A stretch of 45,408 nucleotides of DNA from Chloroflexota bacterium (GCA_016191345.1 JACPOU010000035.1:1-45408), one strand, 5' to 3'. Positions 16,718 through 25,331 are shown, counted from the first letter of the stretch. The notes: generated by a model from the sequence alone, not told the origin. A program made the numbers and translations.

Positions 16718-19700
16718 ATGGACATCCCTGGACCTGTCTCGACCCCCGTTCCGCCGTCGCCCCCTGGGCCGCCGATGCGCGTGAAGGCGGCTCGCACCGG
16801 CCGCCGCGTTCGCGGCCTCGACCAGCTGCCCGTCTGGTCCGGGTTCGGCCCGCTGGCGCCGGCGGAGCCCGCCGCGGACCCCGGCCTCGAGGCGCTCCTC
16901 GCCGGCCTCAACGCGGAGCAGCGTCGCGGGGTCACCCATGACGACGGGCCGGTCCTCGTCGTCGCGGGCGCCGGGACGGGCAAGACGGAGGTCATCACCC
17001 GGCGGATCGCGTGGCTCATCGCCACCCGCCGGGCGCGGCCGTCGGAGATCCTCGCCCTGACCTTCACGGACAAGGCCGCTGCGGAGATGCAGCTCCGGGT
17101 GGACCAGCTCGTCCCGTACGGCTTCGCCGACACGGCGATCTCGACGTTCCACGCCTTCGGCGACCGCCTCATCCGGGAGTTCGCGTTCGAGGCGGGCCGT
17201 TCGCCCGATGCCCGCGTCCTCACCCGCGCCGAGACGATCGTGTTCCTCCGGGAGCGGCTCTTCGACCTCGGGCTCGAGGAATACCTGCCCCTCGGCGACC
17301 CGACGCGCTTCCTCGGCGCGCTCGCGACGCTCTTCGCCCGCTGCCGCGACGAGGACGTGAGCCCGGCCCGTTACGCCGCTCACGCCGCCCATCTCCAGGC
17401 CGAGGCGGACGCGGCGTCCGTCGCGATCGCGGCCGCGCCCGAGGCCTCGGCGGCGGACCACGACGCGGTCGAGGCGATCCACGAGACCGCGCGGCGCCAG
17501 GCGGAGCTCGCCCGGGCCTACGAGCGCTACACGGCCCTGCTCGCGGAACGGGGCGCGATCGACTTCGGCGACCAGGTCTCGCTCGCGGTGCGCCTCGTCC
17601 GCGACTCGTCGGCGATCCGGGCCACGGTCCAGGCCCGCTACCGGTACGTCCTCGTCGACGAGTTCCAGGACACCAATCCCGTCCAGTCGGAGCTCGTGGG
17701 GCTCGTGGCGGACCGGCACCGCAACGTCATGGTCGTCGGCGACGACGACCAGTCCATCTACCGGTTCCGGGGCGCGGCGATCAGCAACATCCTGGAGTTC
17801 CGCGAGCGCTACCGCGGCGCCCGGACGATCGTGCTCCGGCGGAACTACCGGTCCACGGCGCCGATCCTCGACGCGGCCCACCGCCTGATCCGCTTCAACG
17901 ACCCGGATCGCCTCGAGTCCCGGGTCGGGATCTCGAAGCAGCTCCGGGCGGACCGGTCCGTCCGGCGACCGGCGCCGGTTCGCCACCATGCCTTCGCCAC
18001 GGGCTCCGAGGAGGCGGACTGGATCGCCGCCGACATCCGGCGCCGCGTCGAGGGCGGCGCGCGGCCGCGCGAGCATGCCGTGCTCGTGCGGGCGAACGCG
18101 GACGCGGACGCGATCCTCAGGAGCCTGAACGTCGCCGGCGTCCCGTGGCGGTTCGCGGGCACGTCCGGGCTCTACGGCCGCGAGGAGGTGCGCGTCCTGC
18201 TCGCCTTCCTGCGCGCGGTCGCGGATCCGGCGTCCAGCACGGATGTCTACGCGCTCGCGGCGTCACCGGTCTATGCCCTCGCCTCGGAGGACCTCGGGGC
18301 GGTCATGGGCTCCGCGCGACGCCGGCATCGCTCTGCCTGGGAGGTCCTCCAGGAGGCGGACACGGCGCCCGCGAGCCTCGAGCTCACCGCCCCTGGCCGG
18401 TCCATCGTGCGGCGGCTGGTCGGCGACCTGCGACGATTCCTCGACCTCGCTCACCAGCGGCCGGCCGGGGAGGTGCTCTACGCGTTCCTCCGCGATTCGG
18501 GCTGGCTCGCGACGCTCGCGTCCGGGTCGTCACCCGCCCTCGACGAGGCGCTCGCGAACGTGGCCCGCTTCTTCGAGATCGTCCGCAGCCAGTCCGCGCT
18601 CCTCGCCGACGATCGGGCGGTCTTCCTGGCCCGCCACCTCGCGACGCTCATCGAGGCCGGCGACGACCCGGCCTCGGCCGATCCGGACCCGGACCTCGAC
18701 GCGGTCGCGATCCTCACCGTCCACAAGGCGAAGGGCCTCGAGTTCCCGATCGTCTACCTGCCCGGCCTCGTCGCGGGGCGGTTCCCGGCGGCCGCGCGGC
18801 GGGACCCGCTCGGCGTGCCGGCGGCGCTCATGAACGCGGGCACGACCGAGGGCAACCCGCAGCTCCAGGAGGAGCGGCGGCTCTTCTATGTCGCCATGAC
18901 CCGGGCCCGCGACGAGTTGATCCTCAGCCATGCTGCGGACTACGGCGGGGCTCGAGCGCGGCGGGTCTCGCCGTTCGTCCTCGAGGCGATGGACCTGCCG
19001 GTCTCGGCGGGCACGGCCGGCGCGGGGGCCGTGGTGCCGGGTCCGCTGGAGCGGATTGCGTCCATGGCCCGAGTCGAGGCCTCGCCGCTCGCCCGCGATA
19101 GCGCCCCGCTCGAGGGCCCGTTGCTCCTGAGCCACTCCTCGATCGACGCCTACCTCGGCTGCCCGAAGCGCTACCACTACCAGCAGGTGCTCCGCGTCCC
19201 GACGGCGCCGCACCACTCCCTGGTCTACGGCTCGGCGCTCCACCACGCGGTCCAGGAGTACCACCGGGCCGAGGCCCGCGGCCGCATCCTCGACGAGGCG
19301 GAGCTGCTGCGGGTCTTCGAGGGCGCCTGGTCGAACGAGGGGTTCGTCTCGCGCGAGCACGAGGCGGCGCGGCTGGAGGCCGGCCGCGCCACGCTGCGCC
19401 GCTTCCGGGAGGCCCGGATCGCGTCGGACGAGCCCGCTCCGGCGTGGGTCGAGCGCGACTTCGCGTTCAGCCTCGGCGGCGACCGGATCCGCGGCCGGTT
19501 CGACCGGGTCGACATCCGGCCGCTCGGGAACGGTCCTGCGGGACAGCCGGCCCAACCCAAGGCGGACCCGGACCCCGCGGACGTGGCGGCCCAGTTCGCG
19601 GCCGCATCCGCTGGCGGGCATGGCCGGGCCGACGTCATCGAGCCGTCGTTCGGACTGCTCGGCGCGGAGGAAGTGACGATCACCGACTACAAGTCGAGCG

Positions 19701-19999
19701 ACGTCCGCGACCCGGTCAAGGCCCGCCAGCGGGCCCGCGACTCGCTTCAGCTCCAGATCTACGCTCTCGCCTACGAGGCGATGACGGGCCGGCTGCCCGA
19801 CGCCGTCCAGCTCCACTTCCTCGATTCGGGGCTTGTCGGGCGCGCGCCGATCGAAGCCGCGCGTCTCGACAAGGCGCGCGAGAAGATCCGGGTCGCGGCG
19901 GCCGGCATCCGGGCCCGCGACTACAGCCCGAAGCCGGACACCATGACCTGCACCTACTGCCCGTTCCGCGAGATCTGCCCCTCGAGCGCGGTGCGGTGA
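16718..19999 (+). CDS. UvrD/PcrA-type superfamily 1 helicase fused to a PD-(D/E)XK Fe-S nuclease
   Basis: This 1093-residue protein joins an SF1A helicase to a RecB-type nuclease. Helicase motifs are LNAEQRRGV (Q motif region), Walker A GAGTGKT with Lys89, TFTDKAAAEM (Ia), STFHAFGDRL, LVDEFQDTN (II), VVGDDDQSIYRFRGA (III), LRRNYRST (IV), LTVHKAKGLEF (V) and LFYVAMTRARDE (VI). The nuclease has GRFDRVDI and DYKSS (Asp990, Lys992). Four cysteines (C815 in GCPKRYHY, then C1078, C1081 and C1087 as C-x2-C-x5-C) match the iron-sulfur staple of AddB-like nucleases. It likely processes double-strand breaks. The start is uncertain: GGAGGT (16685-16690) is well spaced from an in-frame CTG at 16697, not from ATG 16718. 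Confidence 0.92.
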   Translation: MDIPGPVSTPVPPSPPGPPMRVKAARTGRRVRGLDQLPVWSGFGPLAPAEPAADPGLEALLAGLNAEQRRGVTHDDGPVLVVAGAGTGKTEVITRRIAWLIATRRARPSEILALTFTDKAAAEMQLRVDQLVPYGFADTAISTFHAFGDRLIREFAFEAGRSPDARVLTRAETIVFLRERLFDLGLEEYLPLGDPTRFLGALATLFARCRDEDVSPARYAAHAAHLQAEADAASVAIAAAPEASAADHDAVEAIHETARRQAELARAYERYTALLAERGAIDFGDQVSLAVRLVRDSSAIRATVQARYRYVLVDEFQDTNPVQSELVGLVADRHRNVMVVGDDDQSIYRFRGAAISNILEFRERYRGARTIVLRRNYRSTAPILDAAHRLIRFNDPDRLESRVGISKQLRADRSVRRPAPVRHHAFATGSEEADWIAADIRRRVEGGARPREHAVLVRANADADAILRSLNVAGVPWRFAGTSGLYGREEVRVLLAFLRAVADPASSTDVYALAASPVYALASEDLGAVMGSARRRHRSAWEVLQEADTAPASLELTAPGRSIVRRLVGDLRRFLDLAHQRPAGEVLYAFLRDSGWLATLASGSSPALDEALANVARFFEIVRSQSALLADDRAVFLARHLATLIEAGDDPASADPDPDLDAVAILTVHKAKGLEFPIVYLPGLVAGRFPAAARRDPLGVPAALMNAGTTEGNPQLQEERRLFYVAMTRARDELILSHAADYGGARARRVSPFVLEAMDLPVSAGTAGAGAVVPGPLERIASMARVEASPLARDSAPLEGPLLLSHSSIDAYLGCPKRYHYQQVLRVPTAPHHSLVYGSALHHAVQEYHRAEARGRILDEAELLRVFEGAWSNEGFVSREHEAARLEAGRATLRRFREARIASDEPAPAWVERDFAFSLGGDRIRGRFDRVDIRPLGNGPAGQPAQPKADPDPADVAAQFAAASAGGHGRADVIEPSFGLLGAEEVTITDYKSSDVRDPVKARQRARDSLQLQIYALAYEAMTGRLPDAVQLHFLDSGLVGRAPIEAARLDKAREKIRVAAAGIRARDYSPKPDTMTCTYCPFREICPSSAVR

Positions 20000-20808
20000 C
20001 GGACGTCCCGCCGCCGCTCGCGGGCATCCGGGGGATCACCCTCGACTTCGGCAACACGCTCGTCCGGGTCTCGCGGGCCGCAATGCGCGGCGTTGCGGAG
20101 CGGACCGCGATCGAGGTCGCCCCGCGGCTGGGGATCGACGATGCCGCCGCATTCCGCGCCGCCTGGGCGGAGGAGCGAGACCGCCAGTTTCGCGAAGAGG
20201 TCCCGGAGCTTCGCGAGGTGGACCTCGCGCAGCGCGCGGCCCGGGTCATCGCCCGCTGCCGAGGCCTCGCCCCGCCGGCCCAGGAGGCCCGCTGGGACGA
20301 TGCGGCTGCGGCCGGCCTGAGCCGCACCGCGGAGATCGACGACGTCGTCGAGACGTACAGCGCCGCGTTCCTTGCCGCGATCGAGCCGGTGGACGGGGCA
20401 GGCGAGCTGATCGAACGCCTCGCGGCGCGCGGCTTCCGGGTCGGCATCCTGTCGAACTGGCCGCTGGCGGCGACGATCGACCGCTACGCCGAGTCGGCAG
20501 GCTGGCTCCGGCACCTCCGCGGGATCTATGTCTCGCAGCGGATCGGCACGATCAAGCCCCACCCGGCGATCTTCGCGGCCGCCGCGGCCGGCATGGGGCT
20601 GGAGCCTCGCCAGCTGCTCCACGTCGGGGACGACTGGGCGGCGGATGTCGCCGGGGCGCGCGGGGCGGGCTGGCGCGTCGCCTACCTCGTGGACCACCAG
20701 GCGGATACGCCGCTGCCGACGTCGGCGCGGACCGGCGACCTCGTCCCGGACCTCGAGCTGCATGCGCTCGAGGAGCTCGACGCGCGGCTCGCCGATCCGA
20801 CGCCCTAG
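19996..20808 (+). CDS. HAD superfamily hydrolase
   Basis: This 270-residue HAD phosphatase has a GTG start overlapping the helicase stop as GTGA. Motif I is LDFGNTLV, where the second Asp of DxDxT is replaced by Gly, as in HDHD3-like members. Motif II is ILSNW, the lysine of motif III is in GTIKPHPAIF, and motif IV is HVGDDWAADVAGA. An all-helical cap lies between motifs I and II (about 25-130). It should dephosphorylate a small metabolite. Coupling to a DNA helicase-nuclease says little about the substrate. Because of the altered motif I, activity should not be assumed. Confidence 0.87.
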   Translation: MTDVPPPLAGIRGITLDFGNTLVRVSRAAMRGVAERTAIEVAPRLGIDDAAAFRAAWAEERDRQFREEVPELREVDLAQRAARVIARCRGLAPPAQEARWDDAAAAGLSRTAEIDDVVETYSAAFLAAIEPVDGAGELIERLAARGFRVGILSNWPLAATIDRYAESAGWLRHLRGIYVSQRIGTIKPHPAIFAAAAAGMGLEPRQLLHVGDDWAADVAGARGAGWRVAYLVDHQADTPLPTSARTGDLVPDLELHALEELDARLADPTP

Positions 20809-20811
20809 ACT
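20806..20811 (+). promoter_or_regulatory. -10-like TAGACT built on a stop codon
   Basis: TAGACT ends 8 bases before the ATG at 20820. Its first three bases are the TAG stop codon of the HAD gene. The distance fits leaderless or near-leaderless transcription. No clear -35 box is seen. Confidence 0.4.
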
Positions 20812-20819
20812 CCGCGGCG

Positions 20820-21194
20820 ATGGAGCCGAAGGACCGCCGGTGGAACCTGGCCCTCTTCGGGGCGGCACTCGCGGCCTGGGTCGTCGTCGGGATCATCGTC
20901 CTCACCCGCGACCCGATCGCGGAGCCCATGGCCGGCTACCTCGGGGCGGTGGCCATCGGGGCGGCCGTTGGGATCACGACGATGCCGCTCTTCTGGCTCG
21001 CGGCCTTCGCGCGTGGCCGGCGGATCGCCTACCGTGGTTCCTGGACCCGCGCCCTCCGCCGCGGCGGCTGGGTCGCCCTGGTCACGGGGATCCTCGTCGT
21101 CCTGCGGCTCCAGGGCCTGTTCCAGCCCCAGCTCGTCCTGTTCATCGTCGCGATGGTGCTCGTCGCCGAATCGACGCTGTCGATGGAGCGCTGA
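20820..21194 (+). CDS. small polytopic membrane protein of unknown function
   Basis: This 124-residue protein has about four hydrophobic segments: LALFGAALAAWVVVGIIVL, GYLGAVAIGAAVGITTMPLF, GGWVALVTGILVVLRLQ and QLVLFIVAMVLVAE. Basic loops lie between them. No catalytic motif is visible and I do not recognise the family. There is no ribosome site before the ATG, only the -10-like hexamer. The stop codon lies within a perfect 16-bp tandem duplication. Confidence 0.65.
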   Translation: MEPKDRRWNLALFGAALAAWVVVGIIVLTRDPIAEPMAGYLGAVAIGAAVGITTMPLFWLAAFARGRRIAYRGSWTRALRRGGWVALVTGILVVLRLQGLFQPQLVLFIVAMVLVAESTLSMER

Positions 21195-21216
21195 TCCTGC
21201 GGAGCGCTGATCCTGC
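21185..21216 (+). repeat. perfect 16-bp tandem duplication spanning a stop codon
   Basis: GGAGCGCTGATCCTGC occurs twice head to tail at 21185-21200 and 21201-21216. The first copy contains the TGA stop (21192-21194) of the small membrane protein; the second copy is non-coding. Confidence 0.9.
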
Positions 21217-21259
21217 GCCGGGGCGCGCCGCCCCGCTCGCCTGACCGTGGAGGTTCCGG

Positions 21260-22480
21260 ATGCCGACCAGCCTGCTCACCACCCGGCCCGCCGCCCCCCA
21301 CGCCGCGGGCAAGCAACGGATCGCGGCCGCGGTGGAGGCGGCGCGCGCCGAGCTCCTTGACCTCTCGCACCGGATCCACGCCAATCCGGAGCCCGCCTTC
21401 GAGGAGCACCAGGCGGCGGCGTGGTGCGCGGAGACCCTCCGCGCCCACGGCTTCGAGGTCGAGCTCCCGGCCGGCCGACTCGCCACCGCGATCCGCGCCA
21501 CACGGCGAGGCGGCCGCGGCGGCGAGGCACCGCGGATCGGGATCCTCGCCGAGTACGACGCCCTGCCCGGGCTCGGCCATGGCTGCGGCCACAACACGAT
21601 GGCCTCGTCGGGCGTGGGCGCCGCGATCGCCCTGGCCGCCATCGCCGACGAGCTGCCCGGCGTGATCGTCTTCCTCGGCACGCCCGCCGAGGAGCGCGGC
21701 AGCGGCAAGCAGTTCATGATCGACGACGGGCTGTTCGACGGCCTCGACGCGGCGCTGCTCTACCACCCCTGCGACCGCAGCCATGTCGACATCGCACCGC
21801 TGGCCTCGATCGACGTCGAGGTCGTCTTCACCGGCCTCCAGTCGCATGCGGCGTCGGATCCGTGGAAGGGCAGGAACGCGCTCGACGCGATGATCCTGCT
21901 CTTCACCTCGGTGGGCCTCTGGCGCCAGCAGCTTCGGCCGTCGGCGCGCGTCCACGGGATCATCCAGGAGGGCGGCACGGCCGCCAACATCATCCCGGAC
22001 CGGACGAAGGCGTGGTTCATGGTCCGCAGCGACGACGACGCGGACTACCAGGCGATGCAGGTCCGATTCCGGCAGCTCTGCGACGCGGCCGCCCTGGCCA
22101 CGGACACCCGCGCCGAGGTCACGTTCTCCGGCGGCTCCCGGACGATGCGCACGAACCGCATCCTCGCCGAGCGCTGGATGGCCAACGCGGCGGCCTACGG
22201 CATCGAGGACATGGGCGGCGACGCGAGCTACGGCAGCACCGACATGGCGAACGTGTCGTGGGTCTGCCCCGCGATCCACCCGGACCTCGCGATCGCCCCG
22301 TTCCCGACGCCCGGCCATTCGATCCGCTTCCGGGACGCGGCGGTGACCCCCATGGCCGACGAGACGGTTCTCATGGCCGCGACGATCGTGGCCCAGACCG
22401 CGTTCGACCTCTTCGCCGATCCGACCCTCGTGGAGGCGGCCTGGGCAGAATTCCGGGCGAGCGAGCCCTCGGGCGGCTGA
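21260..22480 (+). CDS. M20 family amidohydrolase (AbgB-like)
   Basis: This 406-residue metallohydrolase is of the peptidase M20D/amidohydrolase type and probably cleaves an amide such as an acylated or aminobenzoyl amino acid. It shows LSHRIHANPEPAFEEHQA near the N-terminus, ILAEYDALPGLGHGCGHNTM (metal-binding Cys and His), FLGTPAEERGSGKQ with the catalytic Glu, the dimerisation domain including FTGLQSHAASDPWKG and the C-terminal His in PTPGHSIRF. ATG is preceded by GGAGG. The next gene is a ureohydrolase, hinting at nitrogen salvage. The substrate cannot be told from sequence. Confidence 0.9.
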   Translation: MPTSLLTTRPAAPHAAGKQRIAAAVEAARAELLDLSHRIHANPEPAFEEHQAAAWCAETLRAHGFEVELPAGRLATAIRATRRGGRGGEAPRIGILAEYDALPGLGHGCGHNTMASSGVGAAIALAAIADELPGVIVFLGTPAEERGSGKQFMIDDGLFDGLDAALLYHPCDRSHVDIAPLASIDVEVVFTGLQSHAASDPWKGRNALDAMILLFTSVGLWRQQLRPSARVHGIIQEGGTAANIIPDRTKAWFMVRSDDDADYQAMQVRFRQLCDAAALATDTRAEVTFSGGSRTMRTNRILAERWMANAAAYGIEDMGGDASYGSTDMANVSWVCPAIHPDLAIAPFPTPGHSIRFRDAAVTPMADETVLMAATIVAQTAFDLFADPTLVEAAWAEFRASEPSGG

Positions 22481-22522
22481 CCCGGCGCGCAGCGAGCCTT
22501 CGAGCGGCTGACCCGCCGCGCA
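22461..22522 (+). repeat. imperfect 31-bp tandem duplication spanning a stop codon
   Basis: Two 31-base units (22461-22491 and 22492-22522) align with three mismatches. The first contains the TGA stop of the amidohydrolase (22478-22480). The second reproduces the region just after it. Confidence 0.85.
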
Positions 22523-22635
22523 GCGCCTTTGCTACGATGCCGCCGGCGCCCCGCTGGACGGCGGACTCCGAACCGGCGGCGTCCCTGCTGAGCTCAGGCG
22601 ACCCGCGACGGGCACGCCGGGCCTGGAGGAATCGC

Positions 22636-23706
22636 GTGAGCGAGCGCCCGACCAACCCAGCCGGCGACGCCGGCTCCGCCGGGTATGCACGCGGCAACGG
22701 CTGGGACGCCGACTTCGAGGTCTATCCCGACTTCGACCTGCCGCCCTACGTGGGCCCATCGACGTTCGCGAACCTGCCCTGGGTGACCGATCCCGCGGAG
22801 CTCAGGGCGCGCAAGGTGGACGTCGCCATCGTCGGCGCGCCGTTCGACGACATGGTCACCCACCGGTCCGGCGCCCGGTTCGGGCCGCGCGCGATCCGCG
22901 AGGCCCAGTACAGCGTCGGGTCGCTGAACTCGCTGCAGCTCGGCGTCGAGCCGTTCGAGGTCCTGACCGTCGTCGACGCCGGCGACGCGAACATCGTTCC
23001 GGCCCAGCCGACGCGGGCCCACGCCATGATCTATCGCAAGGTCCTCGAGGTCGCCCGGACCGGGGCGATCCCGATCGTCCTCGGCGGCGACCACTCGATC
23101 ACCTGGCCGTCCGCCACGGCAATCGCCGAGGCCCGCCGGCCCGGGAGCATCGGCATCGTCCACTTCGACGCGCACGCGGACACGGCTCCGGATTCGTGGG
23201 GCCAGCTCGCGGGCCACGGGTCGCCGATGCGGCGGCTCATCGAATCCGGCGCGGTGCGCGGCCGCAACTTCGTCCAGGTGGGCCTGCGCGGCTACTGGCC
23301 GTCACCCGTCGTCCTGGGCTGGATGAAGGAGCAGGGCCTCCGCTGCCACTTCATGACGGAGATCGAGTCGCGCGGCGCGGAGGCGGTCATCGCCGACGCG
23401 ATCGCAGAGGCCCTCGACGGTCCCGACTCGATCTACCTCTCGCTCGACATCGACGTCGTCGATCCCGGACTCGCGCCGGGCACCGGGACACCCGAACCGG
23501 GCGGGATGCTGAGCCGGGAGGTCCTCCGCGCCATCCGCCAGATCGTCGGCGCGGTCGACCTCGCCGGGATGGACATCGTCGAGGTCTCGCCACCCTACGA
23601 CTGGGCCGAATCGACCGCGATGATCGCGAACCGCGCCGCGCTCGAGGCCATCTCCGCGCTCGCCGTCAAGCGCCGCGACGGCGCGACGATCCACCGGGAG
23701 GGCTGA
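22636..23706 (+). CDS. agmatinase/arginase family ureohydrolase
   Basis: This 356-residue binuclear manganese ureohydrolase has all metal-binding motifs: the His in VLGGDHSITWP, HFDAHADT, and SLDIDVVDPGLAPGTGTPEPGG. The substrate is likely agmatine or another guanidino compound, releasing urea. The GTG start at 22636 follows GGAGGA by 5 bases. An N-terminal extension of about 45 residues rich in charged and aromatic residues precedes the core, typical of agmatinase-like members longer than E. coli SpeB. TACGAT at 22533-22538 could be a -10 element. Distinction between agmatinase, guanidinobutyrase and guanidinopropionase is not possible here. Confidence 0.92.
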   Translation: MSERPTNPAGDAGSAGYARGNGWDADFEVYPDFDLPPYVGPSTFANLPWVTDPAELRARKVDVAIVGAPFDDMVTHRSGARFGPRAIREAQYSVGSLNSLQLGVEPFEVLTVVDAGDANIVPAQPTRAHAMIYRKVLEVARTGAIPIVLGGDHSITWPSATAIAEARRPGSIGIVHFDAHADTAPDSWGQLAGHGSPMRRLIESGAVRGRNFVQVGLRGYWPSPVVLGWMKEQGLRCHFMTEIESRGAEAVIADAIAEALDGPDSIYLSLDIDVVDPGLAPGTGTPEPGGMLSREVLRAIRQIVGAVDLAGMDIVEVSPPYDWAESTAMIANRAALEAISALAVKRRDGATIHREG

Positions 23707-23707
23707 G

Positions 23708-24505
23708 CTGGGCGGCCGGGGCGTCCGTTCGCCCGGGCACCCGTTCCTCGACCATCCGGGCCCGATCCCGTTCGCCCACCGGGGCGGCGCGGACACCCAG
23801 CCCGAGAACACGATGGCGGCCTTCGCGGCCGCGGTCGCGCTCGGCTATCGCTACCTCGAGACGGACGTCCACGTCACGGCCGACGGCGTCCTCATCGCCT
23901 TCCATGACGATCGCCTGGACCGCGTGACGGACGGCCATGGCGTCGTGGCGGACCTGCCGTGGTCGGCCGTCCGGGCGGCGCGCGTGGCCGGCCGGGAGCC
24001 GATCGTCGAGTTCGCGACGCTCCTCGATGCGTTCCCGGACGCGCGGATCAACGTTGAGCCGAAGCATGACGCGGCCGTGCCCGCGCTCATTGCCGCGATC
24101 CGCGCCGCGAATGCGATCGACCGTGTCTGCGTCGGGTCGTTCTCCGACCGCCGCGTGGCGCGGGTCCGCGCGGCGCTGGGCCCGGATGCCTGCACGTCGC
24201 TCGCGACGCTGGAGGTCGCGGCACTCCGCCTCGCCGCCTGGGGTGTGCCGGGCCTCATGACCTTGCTGCGCCGCCGGGCCGGACGGTGCGTCCAGGTCCC
24301 CCTGCGCGCCGGGCGCGTGCCGCTGGTCGATGCGCGGTTCGTCGAGGCGGCTCACCGGTCCGGCCTGCCGGTCCACGTCTGGACCGTCAACGACGGCGCG
24401 GAGATGACCCGGCTCCTCGACCTCGGCGTGGATGGGCTCATGACCGATCGGCCCGCGCTGCTCCGGGAGATCCTCGTGGCCCGCGGCGAGTGGCACCGCG
24501 CGTAG
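23708..24505 (+). CDS. glycerophosphodiester phosphodiesterase, CTG start
   Basis: This GDPD-family enzyme hydrolyses glycerophosphodiesters to glycerol 3-phosphate and an alcohol. The catalytic core is IPFAHRGGADTQPENT, then ETDVHVTADGVLIAFHDDRLDR, INVEPK and a C-terminal HVWTVND/GVDGLMTDRP. The first standard start in frame (ATG 23813) lies after the essential HRG...E motif and would destroy it. No ATG, GTG or TTG lies in frame before it back to at least 23642. CTG at 23708 sits 5-6 bases after GGGAGGG (23696-23702) and just 2 bases after the ureohydrolase stop, so I use it (265 residues). The segment HPFLDHPGPIPFAHRGG is normal for actinobacterial-type GDPDs, so translation must begin upstream of it. 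Confidence 0.85.
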   Translation: MGGRGVRSPGHPFLDHPGPIPFAHRGGADTQPENTMAAFAAAVALGYRYLETDVHVTADGVLIAFHDDRLDRVTDGHGVVADLPWSAVRAARVAGREPIVEFATLLDAFPDARINVEPKHDAAVPALIAAIRAANAIDRVCVGSFSDRRVARVRAALGPDACTSLATLEVAALRLAAWGVPGLMTLLRRRAGRCVQVPLRAGRVPLVDARFVEAAHRSGLPVHVWTVNDGAEMTRLLDLGVDGLMTDRPALLREILVARGEWHRA

Positions 24506-24508
24506 GAT
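24503..24508 (+). promoter_or_regulatory. -10-like TAGGAT built on a stop codon
   Basis: TAGGAT ends 7 bases before the ATG at 24516, and its TAG is the stop codon of the glycerophosphodiesterase gene. This is the second instance in the window of a stop codon forming the start of a -10-like hexamer. Confidence 0.4.
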
Positions 24509-24515
24509 CGTGCCC

Positions 24516-25331
24516 ATGCCGTCGGATGCCGACCGGGCGCTTGCCCGCCTCTACGACCTGGACCTCGCCGCGGACCCCGGCGATCTCGAGCTCTACCTGG
24601 CCCTCGCCGGCCGGGTCGCAGGGCCGGTCGTCGAGCTCGCCTCGGGAACCGGACGCCTCGCCGTCCCGCTCGCGATGGCGGGTCACCGCGTCACCGGCGT
24701 CGACCTCGACCCGGCGATGATCGAGCGGGCGCGGACGAGGGCCGGCGCAGCCGGGGAGGGCCTCGCGGGACGACTCGACCTCCTCGAACGGGATCTCTTC
24801 GCCGCGCCGGGCGAGATGGCCGGCACGTTCGGCCTTGCGATCCTCGCCCTCAACTCGATCCTCCTTCTCGGCGGCCATCGCGACCAGCGCCGGGCGCTCG
24901 CCGCCATGGCGGCGCTCGTGGCCCCCGGCGGGCTCGTCGTCGTCGATGCCTGGCAGCCCGTCGCCGAGGACCTCGTCCGGTTCGACGGCCGCCTCTCGCT
25001 GGAGTGGCTGCGCCGCGACCCCGAGACCGGCCGCGACGTCGCGAAGCTTGCCGCGGCCTGGTACGACGGCGCCACGCGGGCGGTCACCCTGACGACCCTC
25101 TTCGACGAGGCCGGCCCGGGCGAGGCGCCGGTCCGCTGGACGCGGTCCGACGCCCTGCACCTCGTCTCCGCGGACGAGCTCCGGAGCCACGCCGAGGACG
25201 CCGGCCTCGAGGTCGAGATGATCGCCGGCGACTACGACATGGCGGCCCTGGAGCCCGGCGACGAGCGGGCCATCCTCGTGGCCCGGAAGTCCACGGCCGG
25301 CGACCCGCCAGGCCCGCGCCGGCGGGCCTGA
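24516..25331 (+). CDS. class I SAM-dependent methyltransferase
   Basis: This 271-residue protein has a Rossmann-type methyltransferase fold. Motif I is VVELASGTGRLAVPLA, the acidic end of strand 2 is VTGVDLDPAMIERAR, and motif III/IV is GLAILALNSILLLGG, followed by ALVAPGGLVVVDAW. The C-terminal half contains the beta-rich segment usual for this family. A GTG at 24510 is also in frame but lies directly next to the -10-like TAGGAT; ATG 24516 is preferred. The substrate is unknown and nothing nearby suggests one. Confidence 0.85.
   Translation: MPSDADRALARLYDLDLAADPGDLELYLALAGRVAGPVVELASGTGRLAVPLAMAGHRVTGVDLDPAMIERARTRAGAAGEGLAGRLDLLERDLFAAPGEMAGTFGLAILALNSILLLGGHRDQRRALAAMAALVAPGGLVVVDAWQPVAEDLVRFDGRLSLEWLRRDPETGRDVAKLAAAWYDGATRAVTLTTLFDEAGPGEAPVRWTRSDALHLVSADELRSHAEDAGLEVEMIAGDYDMAALEPGDERAILVARKSTAGDPPGPRRRA

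Noticed and set aside
23813-24505. ATG 23813 as start of the glycerophosphodiesterase
   Set aside because: It falls after the essential HRG and Glu residues of the active site.
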